A stretch of DNA of 64,000 bases from Zea mays (taxonomy: Eukaryota; Streptophyta; Magnoliopsida; Poales; Poaceae): contig NC_050098.1 in NCBI RefSeq assembly GCF_902167145.1, positions 17,690,501 through 17,754,500 on the forward strand, written 5' to 3'. Both the position numbers and the translations under genes were made by a program. A model generated the notes under the pieces. It ran no database searches, was not told the DNA's origin, and saw only the letters and a list, made by a program, of their open reading frames with translations. Shown here in pieces: positions 21,797-32,400 of the stretch; the first letter of the stretch is position 1; each line of letters begins with the position of its first letter.

Positions 21797-23314
21797 ATGC
21801 CGCCGAAGAAGGCTTCAGCACCAGGGGCTGGCACGCTGCAGCCGCTGGACCCTAATCAAGACGTCCTTTCTCTTAGAGAAGCACGGAGCCAGAAGAGGAA
21901 GGCTACCAGTCCAACACCTCCGGAGGATGATCTAGATCAGGAGATTCGGAATCTGGAGATCCTTCAGCAGCAGGTTCAACGCAAGAAGGAGAAGATGGCC
22001 AGGCTAGCTGAACTGCAGAGGCAGATAGACGAAGCCTCTGAAGAAGTTCGTCATCTTGCTCAGGATGAGCAATACCGAAGGCCTCAGCATCAAGACCTTC
22101 ATCAGGAGGGCTTTCACAACGAAGATGACTGGTATAACAATTTCCATCATGGGAATTTTGTTTTTGATGATGTTTCTCCCCTGTCTGCTGAGTTACAGGC
22201 TACACCTTGGCCTCCATCATACAAGCCGCCTCAGCTCCCCGTATTTGATGGCCACTCTGATCCGAAGCAGTTTTTGATGAGCTACGAAGCAACAGTGTCT
22301 TCGTACGGTGGCAATGCTTCAGTCATGGCCAAATCTTTCGTCATGGCTGTTAGAAGTGTTGCTCAAACCTGGTATTCCTCCCTTCGACCAGGAACGATCA
22401 CTTCATGGCAGAAGCTGAAGGACTTGTTGTTAACTAGCTTTCAAGGATTTCAGACGAAGCCGGTCACTGCTCAGGCTCTGTTCCAGTGCACTCAGGACCC
22501 CGAAGAATACCTTCAGGCATATGTCCGAAGGTTTTTGCGTTTGAGGGCACAGGCACCAACGGTGCCCAATGAAATTGTCATTGAGGCCATGATCAAGGGG
22601 CTTCGGCCAGGTCCGTCAGCTCAGTACTTCGCCAGGAAGCCTCCTCAAACGCTGGAGAAGCTGCTCCAGAAGATGGATGAATATATTCGAGCTGATAATG
22701 ATTTTCGCCAAAGAAGGGAGGAGGCCTTCAGATTTTCTGAGATGACCAGGGGCTTCGGAGGAAGATTCTATCCGAGGCATGTCAGATCAATTCATAACTC
22801 CAATCAAAATGATGATAAAGGGAGCCAGCAGCAAAGGCCACAGTACTCCTCACAGGCTTCGGGGCAACAGCAAAGCTCCTTCCGACCACCAGCTCCAAGA
22901 GGCAGAGGCGCCAGGGGCTTCGGAGGAAGATTTGGCGATCAACCAAGAAGAATCTTTTGCTTATTCTGTGGAGAGAACAAAGGCCATACTACCAGGATGT
23001 GCCATGTTACTATACAGAAGCAAAAGGAAATAGCTGAAGCAGCAGCACAACAAGCCCAGCCGAAGCAGGTCATGCATACAGCTTCGTATCATTCGCCCTA
23101 CATCCCAGAATATGTGGGCAATCATCCTGTAGTCTCTGCTGCTTCGGCAAGCCAGCCTTCAGCCTCCTGGCAACAGCCTCCGCCTCCACCTCCGTTGCAA
23201 CAAGGTCAGCAGCCAGAAGGGAGCCAATATGCTCCACATCAAAGGGACTTCAGAGAACAGTCCGAAGCTCGCACGGTCAACAGCACCGTGCCAGAATCAA
23301 AGCACATCTATTGA
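21797..23314 (+). CDS. gag: Gag polyprotein of the Grande-like element (intact)
   Basis: 505 residues from ATG 21797 (the first Met after upstream non-ATG codons), open to TGA at 23312-23314. The N-terminus is basic/Pro-rich with a coiled coil (LEILQQQVQRKKEKMARLAELQ, about residues 50-100). The middle is a retrotransposon gag domain (PVFDGHSDPKQFLMSYEA, VMAVRSVAQTWYSSL, SFQGFQTKPVTAQALFQ, YVRRFLRLRAQAPTVPNEIV). A variant zinc knuckle CLFCGENKGHTTRMC has five residues, not four, between the second Cys and His. A Gln/Pro-rich tail follows. It forms the virus-like particle and binds the element RNA. It ends without any protease/RT continuation, so enzymes would have to come from a related autonomous element. 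Confidence 0.92.
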   Translation: MPPKKASAPGAGTLQPLDPNQDVLSLREARSQKRKATSPTPPEDDLDQEIRNLEILQQQVQRKKEKMARLAELQRQIDEASEEVRHLAQDEQYRRPQHQDLHQEGFHNEDDWYNNFHHGNFVFDDVSPLSAELQATPWPPSYKPPQLPVFDGHSDPKQFLMSYEATVSSYGGNASVMAKSFVMAVRSVAQTWYSSLRPGTITSWQKLKDLLLTSFQGFQTKPVTAQALFQCTQDPEEYLQAYVRRFLRLRAQAPTVPNEIVIEAMIKGLRPGPSAQYFARKPPQTLEKLLQKMDEYIRADNDFRQRREEAFRFSEMTRGFGGRFYPRHVRSIHNSNQNDDKGSQQQRPQYSSQASGQQQSSFRPPAPRGRGARGFGGRFGDQPRRIFCLFCGENKGHTTRMCHVTIQKQKEIAEAAAQQAQPKQVMHTASYHSPYIPEYVGNHPVVSAASASQPSASWQQPPPPPPLQQGQQPEGSQYAPHQRDFREQSEARTVNSTVPESKHIY

Positions 23315-24296
23315 CAAATATCCTACCTTAATAGCAATCTTTTTCATTCAGTTTTATTCTCTGTAATAAAGGACATTGTTTTCATGTAATTAGTTTCGTT
23401 GATTCCTACAAGAAAAATATGTTTTCTTCACAGGTTTGCGACAATAAAAAGGACCTTCGGACTATTGAAAATCCTTCGAAGCAACGAAAAGTCGTTCTAA
23501 GGAACGCAGAGTAAGTCTGGCGAAGTCACAAAAAGTCGTTCCGAAGGGAGCGCAGCGTAAGTTTTCTGCTCCAAAGTCGTTCCAAAAGGAATGCAGAGCA
23601 TACAGCGAAAAGTCAACGCTGATACCGCCTAAGTAAAAGGCGAAGAAGCTCCAAAGACGTTCCTAAGGGAATGCAGAGCTTATACCGCCTAAGTAAAAGG
23701 CGAAGAAGCTCCAAAGACGTTCCTAAGGGAATGCAGAGCTTATACCGCCTAAGTAAGAGGCGAAGAAGCTCCAAAGACGTTCATAAGGGAATGCAGAGCT
23801 TACAGCGAAGAATCAGTGCTGATACAAAAATATTGTGTGAGGATATGTGTGTATCTTTCGGAACAAATGTCATCTACGTAGCATAACATCATTACATCAT
23901 TTTGCATAGCATAAGCATCATACATCATGTTGCATATGGCCCAAAGAAGGGGACAAGATATTGATCTTCGGAAGTATGATTTGCAAGAGTGAAAATCGTG
24001 GTCCCAAGAAGGGGACACGATATTGATCTTCGGAAGTATGATTTGCAAGAGTAAAGCTTCGGAGAATCAATCTTCATCTTCGGAAGTATAGCTTCGGAGA
24101 ATTTTTTCACGAAGTTTGGATATTCTTCACGAAGCATGAAAAGAAGGGAAGGTGTTTTTTTCGCCAAACTCAAAAACGGTACGTGTGTAAAGTTTCATGC
24201 ATCGTAAAGAATTGAATAGCAAAAATAGATATATTACATTCGGGGTTACAAAAATGTTACATTATATTACATTTCCGAAGTTTTTTACAAAAATGT
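23315..24296. other. Non-coding spacer between gag and antisense gene (site of missing pol)
   Basis: About 980 bp between the converging gag and antisense gene, where an autonomous gypsy element would have several kb of pol. No RT, RNase H or integrase remnant is readable. It contains the 60-bp tandem repeats and CTTCGGAAGTATGATTTGC duplicated at 23960 and 24031. Confidence 0.8.
23575..23815. repeat. Tandem array, 60-bp unit, about 3.5 copies (Grande-like element)
   Basis: CTCCAAAGACGTTCCTAAGG with the following 40 bp repeats at an exact 60-bp spacing (near 23648, 23708 and 23768), preceded by a partial copy. The unit is 20 codons, so a + frame reads a repeated basic peptide (MQSLYRLSKRRRSSKDV). 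Internal tandem repeats are a known Grande trait. Confidence 0.92.
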
Positions 24297-27200
24297 TTAA
24301 TCTTCTCTCAAAACGACTCCTGCAGCTTCATTCAGAAGCCGATTGACGACTTCGTCCATAATATCTTCGGCCATCTTTTTAATTTCGTCGTCCCCCTTCG
24401 GCTGAGGGCCCGAAGGCGCTTTAGTCGGATCTGAAGCAGGACACGACTACATTACTATTACAAATCACAAACAGGTCTTAAAAGCCTAAAGATTACAACA
24501 CGGTAGTAGCTATTATTTAGTACCTAATTGACCTTCGGGCTCTGTGCTCTTTTCAGCAGCCTTAGCCACTTCTCTAGCATCATGGATGCCCTTTTCACTT
24601 CTCTGAATAATTTCTCTTGCCATTTCTCGGCCACCGTTGTCCCAGATGTCGGTAAAAAATTTTCCCCCAACCGCGCTAGCTTCGGCTGAAGGATCTTTTA
24701 TATCTTCAGTCGACAAGGTGGCTTCGGACTGTGCTAAAATTTTCACATGTTCACAGCCCTTCTTCTCTAAAATAGTGGCAATCCCTCTGGCGCCAGAGAA
24801 GGCACATATATCTCCTCGGCTATTTAAAATTTCTTCAAAGACTTCAGCTTCGTGGTCAATCCATTCAATGACACTTTCGGGATTGCCCCTCAGAAAATTT
24901 TCTTCACTTGAGAATGCGCCGACCTTGGCGAAGCTAGCCTTTAATTTTTTAGCACAGTCTAGAGATTTATTGTAGCATCTCTTTTTGGATGAACGAAGCT
25001 CTTCAACAGTCACTTCTAGGTGATCTGCCCATTGATCGCTGAGTTCACGCTTTGTTTCTTCAAGTATACGTTCCTCTGTGGCTCTGGCCAGTTGTTTCCG
25101 AAGGTCTTCAATTTCGCGTTTCTGAGCTTCAACCTGACTTTTGAAAGCAGCTTCGTCCTCCTTTATTTTATCTATCAATGAGTGTAATATTTTGTCTTTT
25201 TCGAGACCTTCGTTCCTCAGTTCAATCACTTCGGAACGAAGGTTGCTCAGGGCTATAGTACACCCTTCGTCTTCAGTATCTTTCTGGGCTCTGAGAGCAT
25301 TGCTAAGAATCAAGCCCTGCAAAAAGGAATATGTGTGTGTGTCAGAGGGTTTACATGAACGGAAAAATACAACGATTTCATTTATCATACCTTTAAACTG
25401 TTATAAGCTAGGCTGTCAGCCAGATCGTTTTTTGATAGCACCGAAAGTCCGTCTTCTAAAGTTGGGAATCCGAAGCTTCTGCCTATCTCCCGACAGACAG
25501 AAATTTCCTTGTTGTCGGGAAGACAGTACAAGAAGTCTTCTTCTCCACTGCCATTAAATATTAATGCTCCCTTCGGATATCTCAGTTTTTGGGCATAATG
25601 CTGGGCCTCTTGTTCTTCTTTTTCTGATAATTTTTTCCCCGAAGCATGACGAAAAATATAATCACGAATCTTGGGGGATGCTTCGGGGGCAACAACACTA
25701 GATTCTTCAATAGTTGGCTTTGTTATTTTCTCTGTCTCACTTTCCAAAGTTTTTGCGGGCTCTGAGGGTCCAGCTTCGGCTGAAATCTCTTGCTCTGGAG
25801 CTGTAGAACCAGAGATTTCAGCTTTTGTTTCAGGAGTAACAGCAGCTTTCTTCGGAGGTGTGCTCGAAGATTCGATCGTTTCCAATACGTCTAGCACATT
25901 AGCCATTCTCTTTCTCTTCGGAGTTACAGCTGGCACTTTTTCATTTTTTGCTGTCCCGATGATTGCTGTAGGACTCAAAACTTCTGATGTTTTGAAGCCC
26001 TCACTTGCTTCTCTTACTTTCTCAATTTTTTCTTTGAGCGGCGCTTCGGTTTTCTCTTTTGTTTCTGACAACAAAATGTTTGATTGTTCTGATTCTATCT
26101 TTGGTGGCACTTCGGCCGTTTCTGCGATCTCTGGCAACAAGGCCGGCTCGATTAGTTTCTCAGCTTCGGTGGCTGAAGAAGTTTTCCCGGTAAACTCTGG
26201 CACCGAAGCTGGTTCAATATGGCGTGGTCGGTGTGTGAAGACCTTCAACCTTTTTCCTTTTGGTTCTGGCTCGCTAGGAGCGGTTCCAACTTCTTCTTTT
26301 TCAGAGGTTATGTTTTTCCTTTTTTGCCTTCGGATGGGATAACAATAATCAGGGTAGAAGAACCCGATTGCATCAAACACTCGGTTCAGTCTCTTCTTTT
26401 TTCGGCCTCCGAAGGCTGCTGATAGTGCAGTATTTTCAGCCTTCGAGAATGCCCCAAGTAATTCATCACTTAATATTTCAATGCTTTTCAGCCAGTCATC
26501 ATCAGGTTCAATAAATTTATCTGCATATTTGAATGTGTATTTTAATCTGACTAGTCCGCCTTCGTCGGACTCTTTAATGGTTTCTTTCGGCATTTCCCAC
26601 TTTTCTGCAAGTGGCCATATCCTGAAGGCAATGTGCTCCTGGACCAGGTCCCTTGTCCCAATGAAGGAGCAGACTGCGCCGAAGGCTCTTTGGCATTCTT
26701 CGGCCGCCTCATCCATTTCAACCTTCGGCCTTCGAAGTCCGAAGCGTTGCCAAATTGGGTACATAATGATACTTTGGACATTATTTTGTGCTGTTAGATC
26801 ATTTTTCACATAAAACCATTCAGACATCCAGGCTCCGGGCCACCTCTTCCGAAAGGTTGGCACAGGGTAGCTTGACCCGGAGCGGGCGCCGAAGCTGTAG
26901 CACCCAAAGTTGTTGTGGTATTGCTCTTTTCCCCAGGGTTTCGTCTCGTACAATAACTCGTGTATATTGCAGAAGCTTTTAGCATTTGGTTCCAAACCTT
27001 GGCTTCTCGCAGCCCAGACAAAAATCCCCATTCTTATAATAGCTTCGGGAGTGAGTTGATGAAGGTAGATTTGGAATGTTTTCAGTACCTCAACAACAAA
27101 ATTGCTCAGGGGGAATCGAAGCCCAGCTTTGAGGAGGCTTCGGAAAATTACAACTTCATCCTCTTCAGGGGTGGGAGAAGTCTTTTCCCCGGCATCAGCT

Positions 27201-27496
27201 CTCACAATAGATATGTCTCGGAAGTATCGCCCCCTCATATTGTCAATGTGACTCTGCTTGATGGTTGTTTTCCCAAAAACTGAGTGACTTGGTCGCCACG
27301 GTCGATCTTCGGCCTCTTCCCCACTACTTTCCACATCATAGCTGTCGCTGTCATCAGTATCTTCGGACAAACCTTCGAGAATCTCCTTCGTGATTTTCTC
27401 TGTATTAGTCTCTGCCATCGCTATCAGGAACCCCAGATTCTTCTCCTCCTCGAGACTCAGCTTCGTCTCAGCAGGGATCTTCTTGTCTTCAGACAT
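24297..27496 (-). CDS. Antisense accessory gene of the Grande-like element (three exons, intact, 1010 aa)
   Basis: Minus-strand gene on the strand opposite to gag. Exon 1 is 27496-25391 (702 codons, ATG MSEDKK). Intron 1 is 25390-25317 (74 nt, GT...GCAG). Exon 2 is 25316-24524. Intron 2 is 24523-24431 (93 nt, GT...TCAG). Exon 3 is 24430-24297, ending TAA. The phases join with no stop: 1010 residues. Layout: acidic N-terminus with DDSDSYDVESSGEE; a domain of the plant 'putative gypsy type transposon' family (LRFPLSNFVVEVLKTF, LHQLTPEAIIRMGIFVW, GAWMSEWFYVK); a Glu/Pro/Thr-rich middle with basic NLS-like motifs GRKKKRL and PKRKRM; a coiled coil at the start of exon 2; a C-terminal block EKKGCEHVKIL...FTDIWDNGGREMAREI; a short acidic exon 3. 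Work on Grande reports a nuclear accessory protein from its own promoter, which this resembles. Molecular role unknown. A decayed homologue is at 13612-17272. Confidence 0.88.
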
Positions 27497-27640
27497 CTTC
27501 GGAAACACTAAAAATTTGTTCCCGAGGCCGAAGCTTCGAAATCAAAAAGACCAGCAAATCTCAATGAGCAAGAGCTAAAAATTTTTTAGTGGGCCGAAGC
27601 AAAAGGCAAGCGTGTGTACCAAATGAATTCACGATGTGTT

Positions 27641-27650
27641 CTTATTTATA
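27641..27650 (-). promoter_or_regulatory. TATA box of the antisense gene
   Basis: TATAAATAAG on the minus strand, about 150 bp upstream of the ATG at 27496 and inside the internal region between that ATG and the 3' LTR. It gives the antisense gene its own promoter. Confidence 0.7.
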
Positions 27651-27804
27651 CGCCTAGGGCGTTGAAAGTTAAAAGGCCCCGCTTGTCAGTGAATGTTGCT
27701 ATTCTAGCAAAGGGAAGGTGTTTTTTTCGGACCTTCGGCTCAAGGCCTTCGTCCATATTGCAATCTGAATTTATTATTTACAAATTAATATTGCGAGGGG
27801 CTAC

Positions 27805-28473
27805 TGTTGGGGGCCTTCGTCCTCCGAAGGTCCTCAAAAACATGATTTGACAATGTTTTCCAAGTAAATTATATGAACAGGTATTTTCGGATTCAGAACT
27901 ATGGATATGGATCACGACCAGGACGAAGGCTGAGCCAGACGAAGGTCGGGGGCAGCCGAAGCTGTGCGCAGGGAAGCTTCGGCTCGATGGCAGAAGGGGG
28001 AACCGACTTAAAGATGAAAAGACCTCGGGGGCCTCGACAGATTTCCATAAGCCGTTAGCAAATGTAATGGGCATGGATGTAATTTTACGTGGGCTGCGTC
28101 CCGCGTCTATAAATAGATGAACAGTACTCCCGTACTGTTCACGCTGACTTTACATTTGCTTTTACGTCACGCCTGTACTTTTTACCTTCTCTCAGGACCG
28201 AAGGTACATTTGTAATTTGAAATCATTTCTATTTTCCCATGTTAATAAAATAGAAATGATTCCATGATGATGCTTATATTATATCTCATGCTTTATATGA
28301 GTCTTTCGTTTTTACCTATTATATTTACGAAGGTATGTCTCTTATGACCTTCGTCCGAAACTCATTATTTCCCGAAGGGACATAATGCTTCGAAGGACGA
28401 AGGACTTTAACACTTAACACTTTTCATGTTGCCTTGTTCTTAACTCTTAGCATTTGAGAACAAGTCACCAACA
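27805..28473 (+). repeat. 3' LTR of Grande-like element
   Basis: 669 bp, equal in length to the 5' LTR, following the polypurine tract GCGAGGGGCTAC. TATA at 28108-28115. The right target duplication GTGTG follows at 28474-28478. Confidence 0.95.
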
Positions 28474-28478
28474 GTGTG

Positions 28479-29364
28479 CCTCGTGACCGTGATCGTGTGG
28501 CGGAGCTCAAGCACTAGTTTAATTTGACCAAAACTCACTTGGGAGGGAAGAGCGGGGCTCACTGGAGCGACGGGGGAGTGCGGCGGTGCTAGCTCGATTG
28601 GCTCGGGGGAAAGCGGAGGAGATGGCCGGAGCTGGTGTGGAGGGAACGGGGCTCGGGCGGGTCCTTTTATAGGCGCCCGGGAGGGAGAGAGAGAGAGGGA
28701 TGGAGGGGACGACGAGCACCGACGAGCTCGCCATGATGGCGGGAATGGCGCTAACGTCGATTGAGACGGCTCGGGTAGGCGGGGGTGAGGGGACGGGTCG
28801 GGTACAGTGGCGGGGTGGTCGCTGAGGTCGGGCGTGCCTTAATGGCGAGGCGACGGGGCGAGAGGGGCTCGGCGGCGGACGCGCAGGTGAGGCATGGGCG
28901 AGAACGATGAAGCTGATAGGTGGGCCCGAGCTGCCAGGGAGAGGGAGCGGCGCGAGAGGGAGGGAGGCGAGTCGCTGACGGGTGGGGCCAAGCTGTCAGC
29001 GGGGCGCGCGGCGCGCGGAGCTGGACCGCCTGGGCCGGGGAGAGGGGAAGGGGAAAGCGCGGGCGCGGTGCGGGTTGGGCCAAATACGGCCCAGCTGAGG
29101 AGGGGGGAGGTTTTTCCTTTTTCTTTTCTTTTTCTGATTTCTAATTCCTTCCTTTTCCTTTTTCTTTTTGTTTCTTTTTCCTTTGAATCAAAAACTCTCT
29201 AAATGATCTTGAGTGATAAATATAGTCTATGTGAGGTGCTCTTATTATTTCAAGTGTATGCACATGATGAGGTGTTCTAAGGGTAGAGTTAAGGGAGAAA
29301 ATAAAATAAGGGGGGTAGGAGGTTAGGGTTTCAAACCTTGGGTTGGGATTTTTGGGATGTTACA
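28479..29364 (-). repeat. 3' LTR of D, proximal part (after the nested insertion)
   Basis: It continues the LTR to its 5' end TGTAACATCCC (minus, 29364). Adding both parts gives an LTR of about 2739 bp. It includes the promoter: TATAAAAGG on the minus strand at 28672-28664, in a GC-rich context. The polypurine-like AAGTGGGGTAGGTT follows at 29378-29365. Confidence 0.88.
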
Positions 29365-29400
29365 AACCTACCCCACTTAAAGGAATCTCGCCCTCGAGAT

Positions 29401-32400
29401 TTAGACTGGATTTGAGAAAAGATAAGGGTATTCCCTCCTCAAGGAGTCCTCACTCTCCCAGGTAGCTTCCTCTTCTCCTTCTCTGCTCCACTGAACTTTA
29501 CAGAGCTTCACCTCTGAGGTGCGGGTCTATGTGACTGCTGAATCAAGAATCTTCACCAGCTTCTCACGATACTGAAGGTCTTTCTGAATCTGCACTGCCT
29601 CTTCTTCGATGTGACTTTCTGGTGCTTGCAGGCATTTGCGGAGCTGGAATATGTGAAACACATTGTGGATGTCGGACATGGATTCCGGTAATTCAAGACG
29701 GTATGCTACGGGTCCTACCCTGCCAATGATGGGATAGGGACCGATGAATCGCGGTGCTAGCTTCCCTTTTACTTGGAACCTCCTGACACCACGCATGGGA
29801 GAAACCTTGAGGTAGACGAAGTCTCCTTCCTCAAATCTGAGTTCCCTCCGCCTGTTGTCCGCATAACTCTTCTACCGACTTTGAGCTTCAAGTAACCTTC
29901 TGCGGATCAGAGCAACTTTCTCTTCTGCCTCCTTGACAAAGGCAGGTCCTTCTAGTGCTTTTTCCCCTACGTTGGACCACATGAGAGGGGTCTGGCATTT
30001 CTGTCCATACAATGCTTCGAACGGTGACATCTTGATGCTGGCCTGATAGCTGTTGTTGTATGAGAATTCTGTGTAGGGTAGACTGGATTCCCAACTTCTA
30101 TCAAATGCTAGCACACATGCTCTTAATAGATCCTCGAGGACTTTGTTGACTCTTTCTGTCTGCCCATATGTCTGAGGGTGATAAGCGGTACTGAAATCTA
30201 GCTTGGTGCCCATAGCTTTCTGAAGGCTTGTCCAGAATTTGGATGTGAACTGGGTTCCCTTATCTGACATTATCTTCCTTGGGATGCCATGGAGTCTGAC
30301 TATCTCCTTGAGATAAATCCGGGCAAGGGTGGCTCCTCCAAAGGTAGTTTTCACTGGGATGAAATGGGCTACCTTGGTGAGGCGATCTATTATTACCCAG
30401 ATGGAATCATTCCCCTTTTGCGTCCGGGGTAGTCCGGTTACAAAGTCCATGCCTATTTCTTCCCACTTCCATTCAGGTATCGGGAGGGTTGCAATAGGCC
30501 TGCAGGTTTTTGGTGCTCGGCCTTTGTTCGTTGGCAGATGTCACACCAGGCCACATACTGAGCTATTTCTTTCTTCATCCCTCTCCACCAGTATCTGGTT
30601 TTGAGGTCTAGGTACATCTTGGTAGTCCCTGGGTGGATGGAGTAGGCTGAGTTGTGAGCTTCTTCGAGCAGGACCTCTCATGCTTCCCCTTTTGGTACAC
30701 ACAGACGATTTTTGAACCAAAGGGCTCCTTGTTCATCTGTCCTGAGGTCCGGGAGTTGTTCCTTGCAGGCCCTTTCCACAAGTTTTGTTGTCTCTGGGTC
30801 TAGGCGTTGAGATTTGCATATGAGGTCTTCCAGCATTGGTCTGACTTCGAGACTGTCGCTGTTTCCCAGACATGTATTTAGTTGAGCTGATTCTTTCTTC
30901 CAATCTTCTAAAAAGTTGGTCCCCTTTATTCCGAATGGTTTTCGACTAAGGGCGTCTGCTACCACGTTGGCCTTCCCGAGGTGATAATGAATTTCCAGGT
31001 CATAATCCTTGATCAGCTCCAGCCATCTTCGCTGACGGAGGTTGAGATCTGGTTGAGTGAATATATACCTCAGACTCTTGTGATTGGTGAAAATGTGACA
31101 TTTGTTCCCGATTAGGTAATGCCTCCATATCTTCAAAGCATGCACTATGGCTGCCAATTCCAAATCATGGGTGGGGTAATTCTGTTCGTGCGACTTAAGT
31201 AGGCGCGATGCATAAGCAATGACTTTCCCGTTTTGCATCAGCACACACCCTAAGCCTTGCCTCGAGGCATCACAGAAGACGACAAAATCCTGATGGATAT
31301 CTGGTAGTGTCAAAAACGGGCGCGATTGTGAGTTTATCCTTTATGATCTGGAAACTTCCTTCACATTTTGGGGTCCACACAAATTTATGGTCTTTCTTGA
31401 GAAGCTCGGTCATAGGTCTTGCTATGCTGGAGAATCCTTTGATGAAGCGACGGTAATTTCCCGCCATTCCCAGGAAGCTTCGAACATCACTGACATTTGA
31501 GGGCCGCCTCCATTTGGATACTGCTTCTACCTTGGAAGGGTCCACTTCTATTCCTTCTGCGGTCAAGATATGCCCAAGGAAGGCTATCTTTTCCAACCAG
31601 AATTCACATTTACTGAGTTTGGCATAAAGTTGGTGTGCCTTGAGTTTTCCGAGGACGATCCGAAGGTGACGCTTATGGTCTTCGCGGTTCTTGGAGTAGA
31701 TAAGGATGTCGTCAATGAAGACTACGACAAACTTATCCAGCTCTTCCATAAACACTTTGTTCATGAGGTTCATGAAAAAGGCGGGTGCGTTTGTCAGTCC
31801 GAACGACATCACTATGAATTCATATTGTCCGTACCGGGTGACAAATGCAGTCTTCTGGATGTCTGCTTCCTTGATCCTCAATTGGTGATAACCAGACCTT
31901 AGGTCTATCTTGGAGAAGTACTTGGCCCCTTGAAGCTGATCGAAGAGGTCGTCGATCCGAGGAAGTGGATACTTGTTCTTGATGGTGACTTCATTCAACA
32001 ATCGGTAATCAATACACATTCTCATGCTTCCATCTTTCTTAGAGACGAACAGGACTGGTGCTCCCCAAGGGGATGAGCTGGGACAAATGTATCCCTTTTG
32101 CTGAAGATCTGCAATTTGAAGCTTCAGTTCTGCTAACTCAGTGGGAGCCATGCGGTATGGTCTCTTCGTGATGGGTGCCGTCCCAGGGATCGGATCTATG
32201 TAGAACTCCACTTCTCTTTCTGGTGGCATTCCTGGTAACTCTTCTGGAAACACATCCATGAATTCTTCTACCACTGATACACTTCCTGTTGCTAGACTGA
32301 ACATCATTGGATCATTGGCGGGTGGCTGGGCCTGACAAGAGACTGACTTTCCTTGGTGGTCTGTGAGGAGGACTATCTTATCTGCGCAACTGATGATGCC

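Larger units (their letters stand above)
21054..28473 (+). mobile_element. Grande-like Ty3/gypsy element, gag plus antisense gene, no pol (7420 bp)
   Basis: Complete element with two 669-bp LTRs, a tRNA-Lys-type primer site, gag, a tandem repeat array, a three-exon antisense gene and a GCGAGGGGCTAC polypurine tract (27793-27804). RT, RNase H and integrase are absent: 23315-24296 is non-coding. Grande of Zea is known for LTRs near 600-650 bp, internal tandem repeats and an antisense accessory gene near the 3' LTR, which fits; Grande normally has pol and is about 13-14 kb, so this is a deletion derivative or a non-autonomous subfamily. Only one LTR difference is seen (A at 21129, G in the partner LTR). 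Confidence 0.85.

Noticed and set aside
23671..23886. + frame reading a 20-aa repeated basic peptide
   Set aside because: It follows from the 60-bp array. There is no evidence of translation and it lies downstream of the gag stop.
25671..26342. 223-aa + frame opposite the antisense gene
   Set aside because: It is the complementary shadow of exon 1 of the intact minus-strand gene, with no domain of its own.
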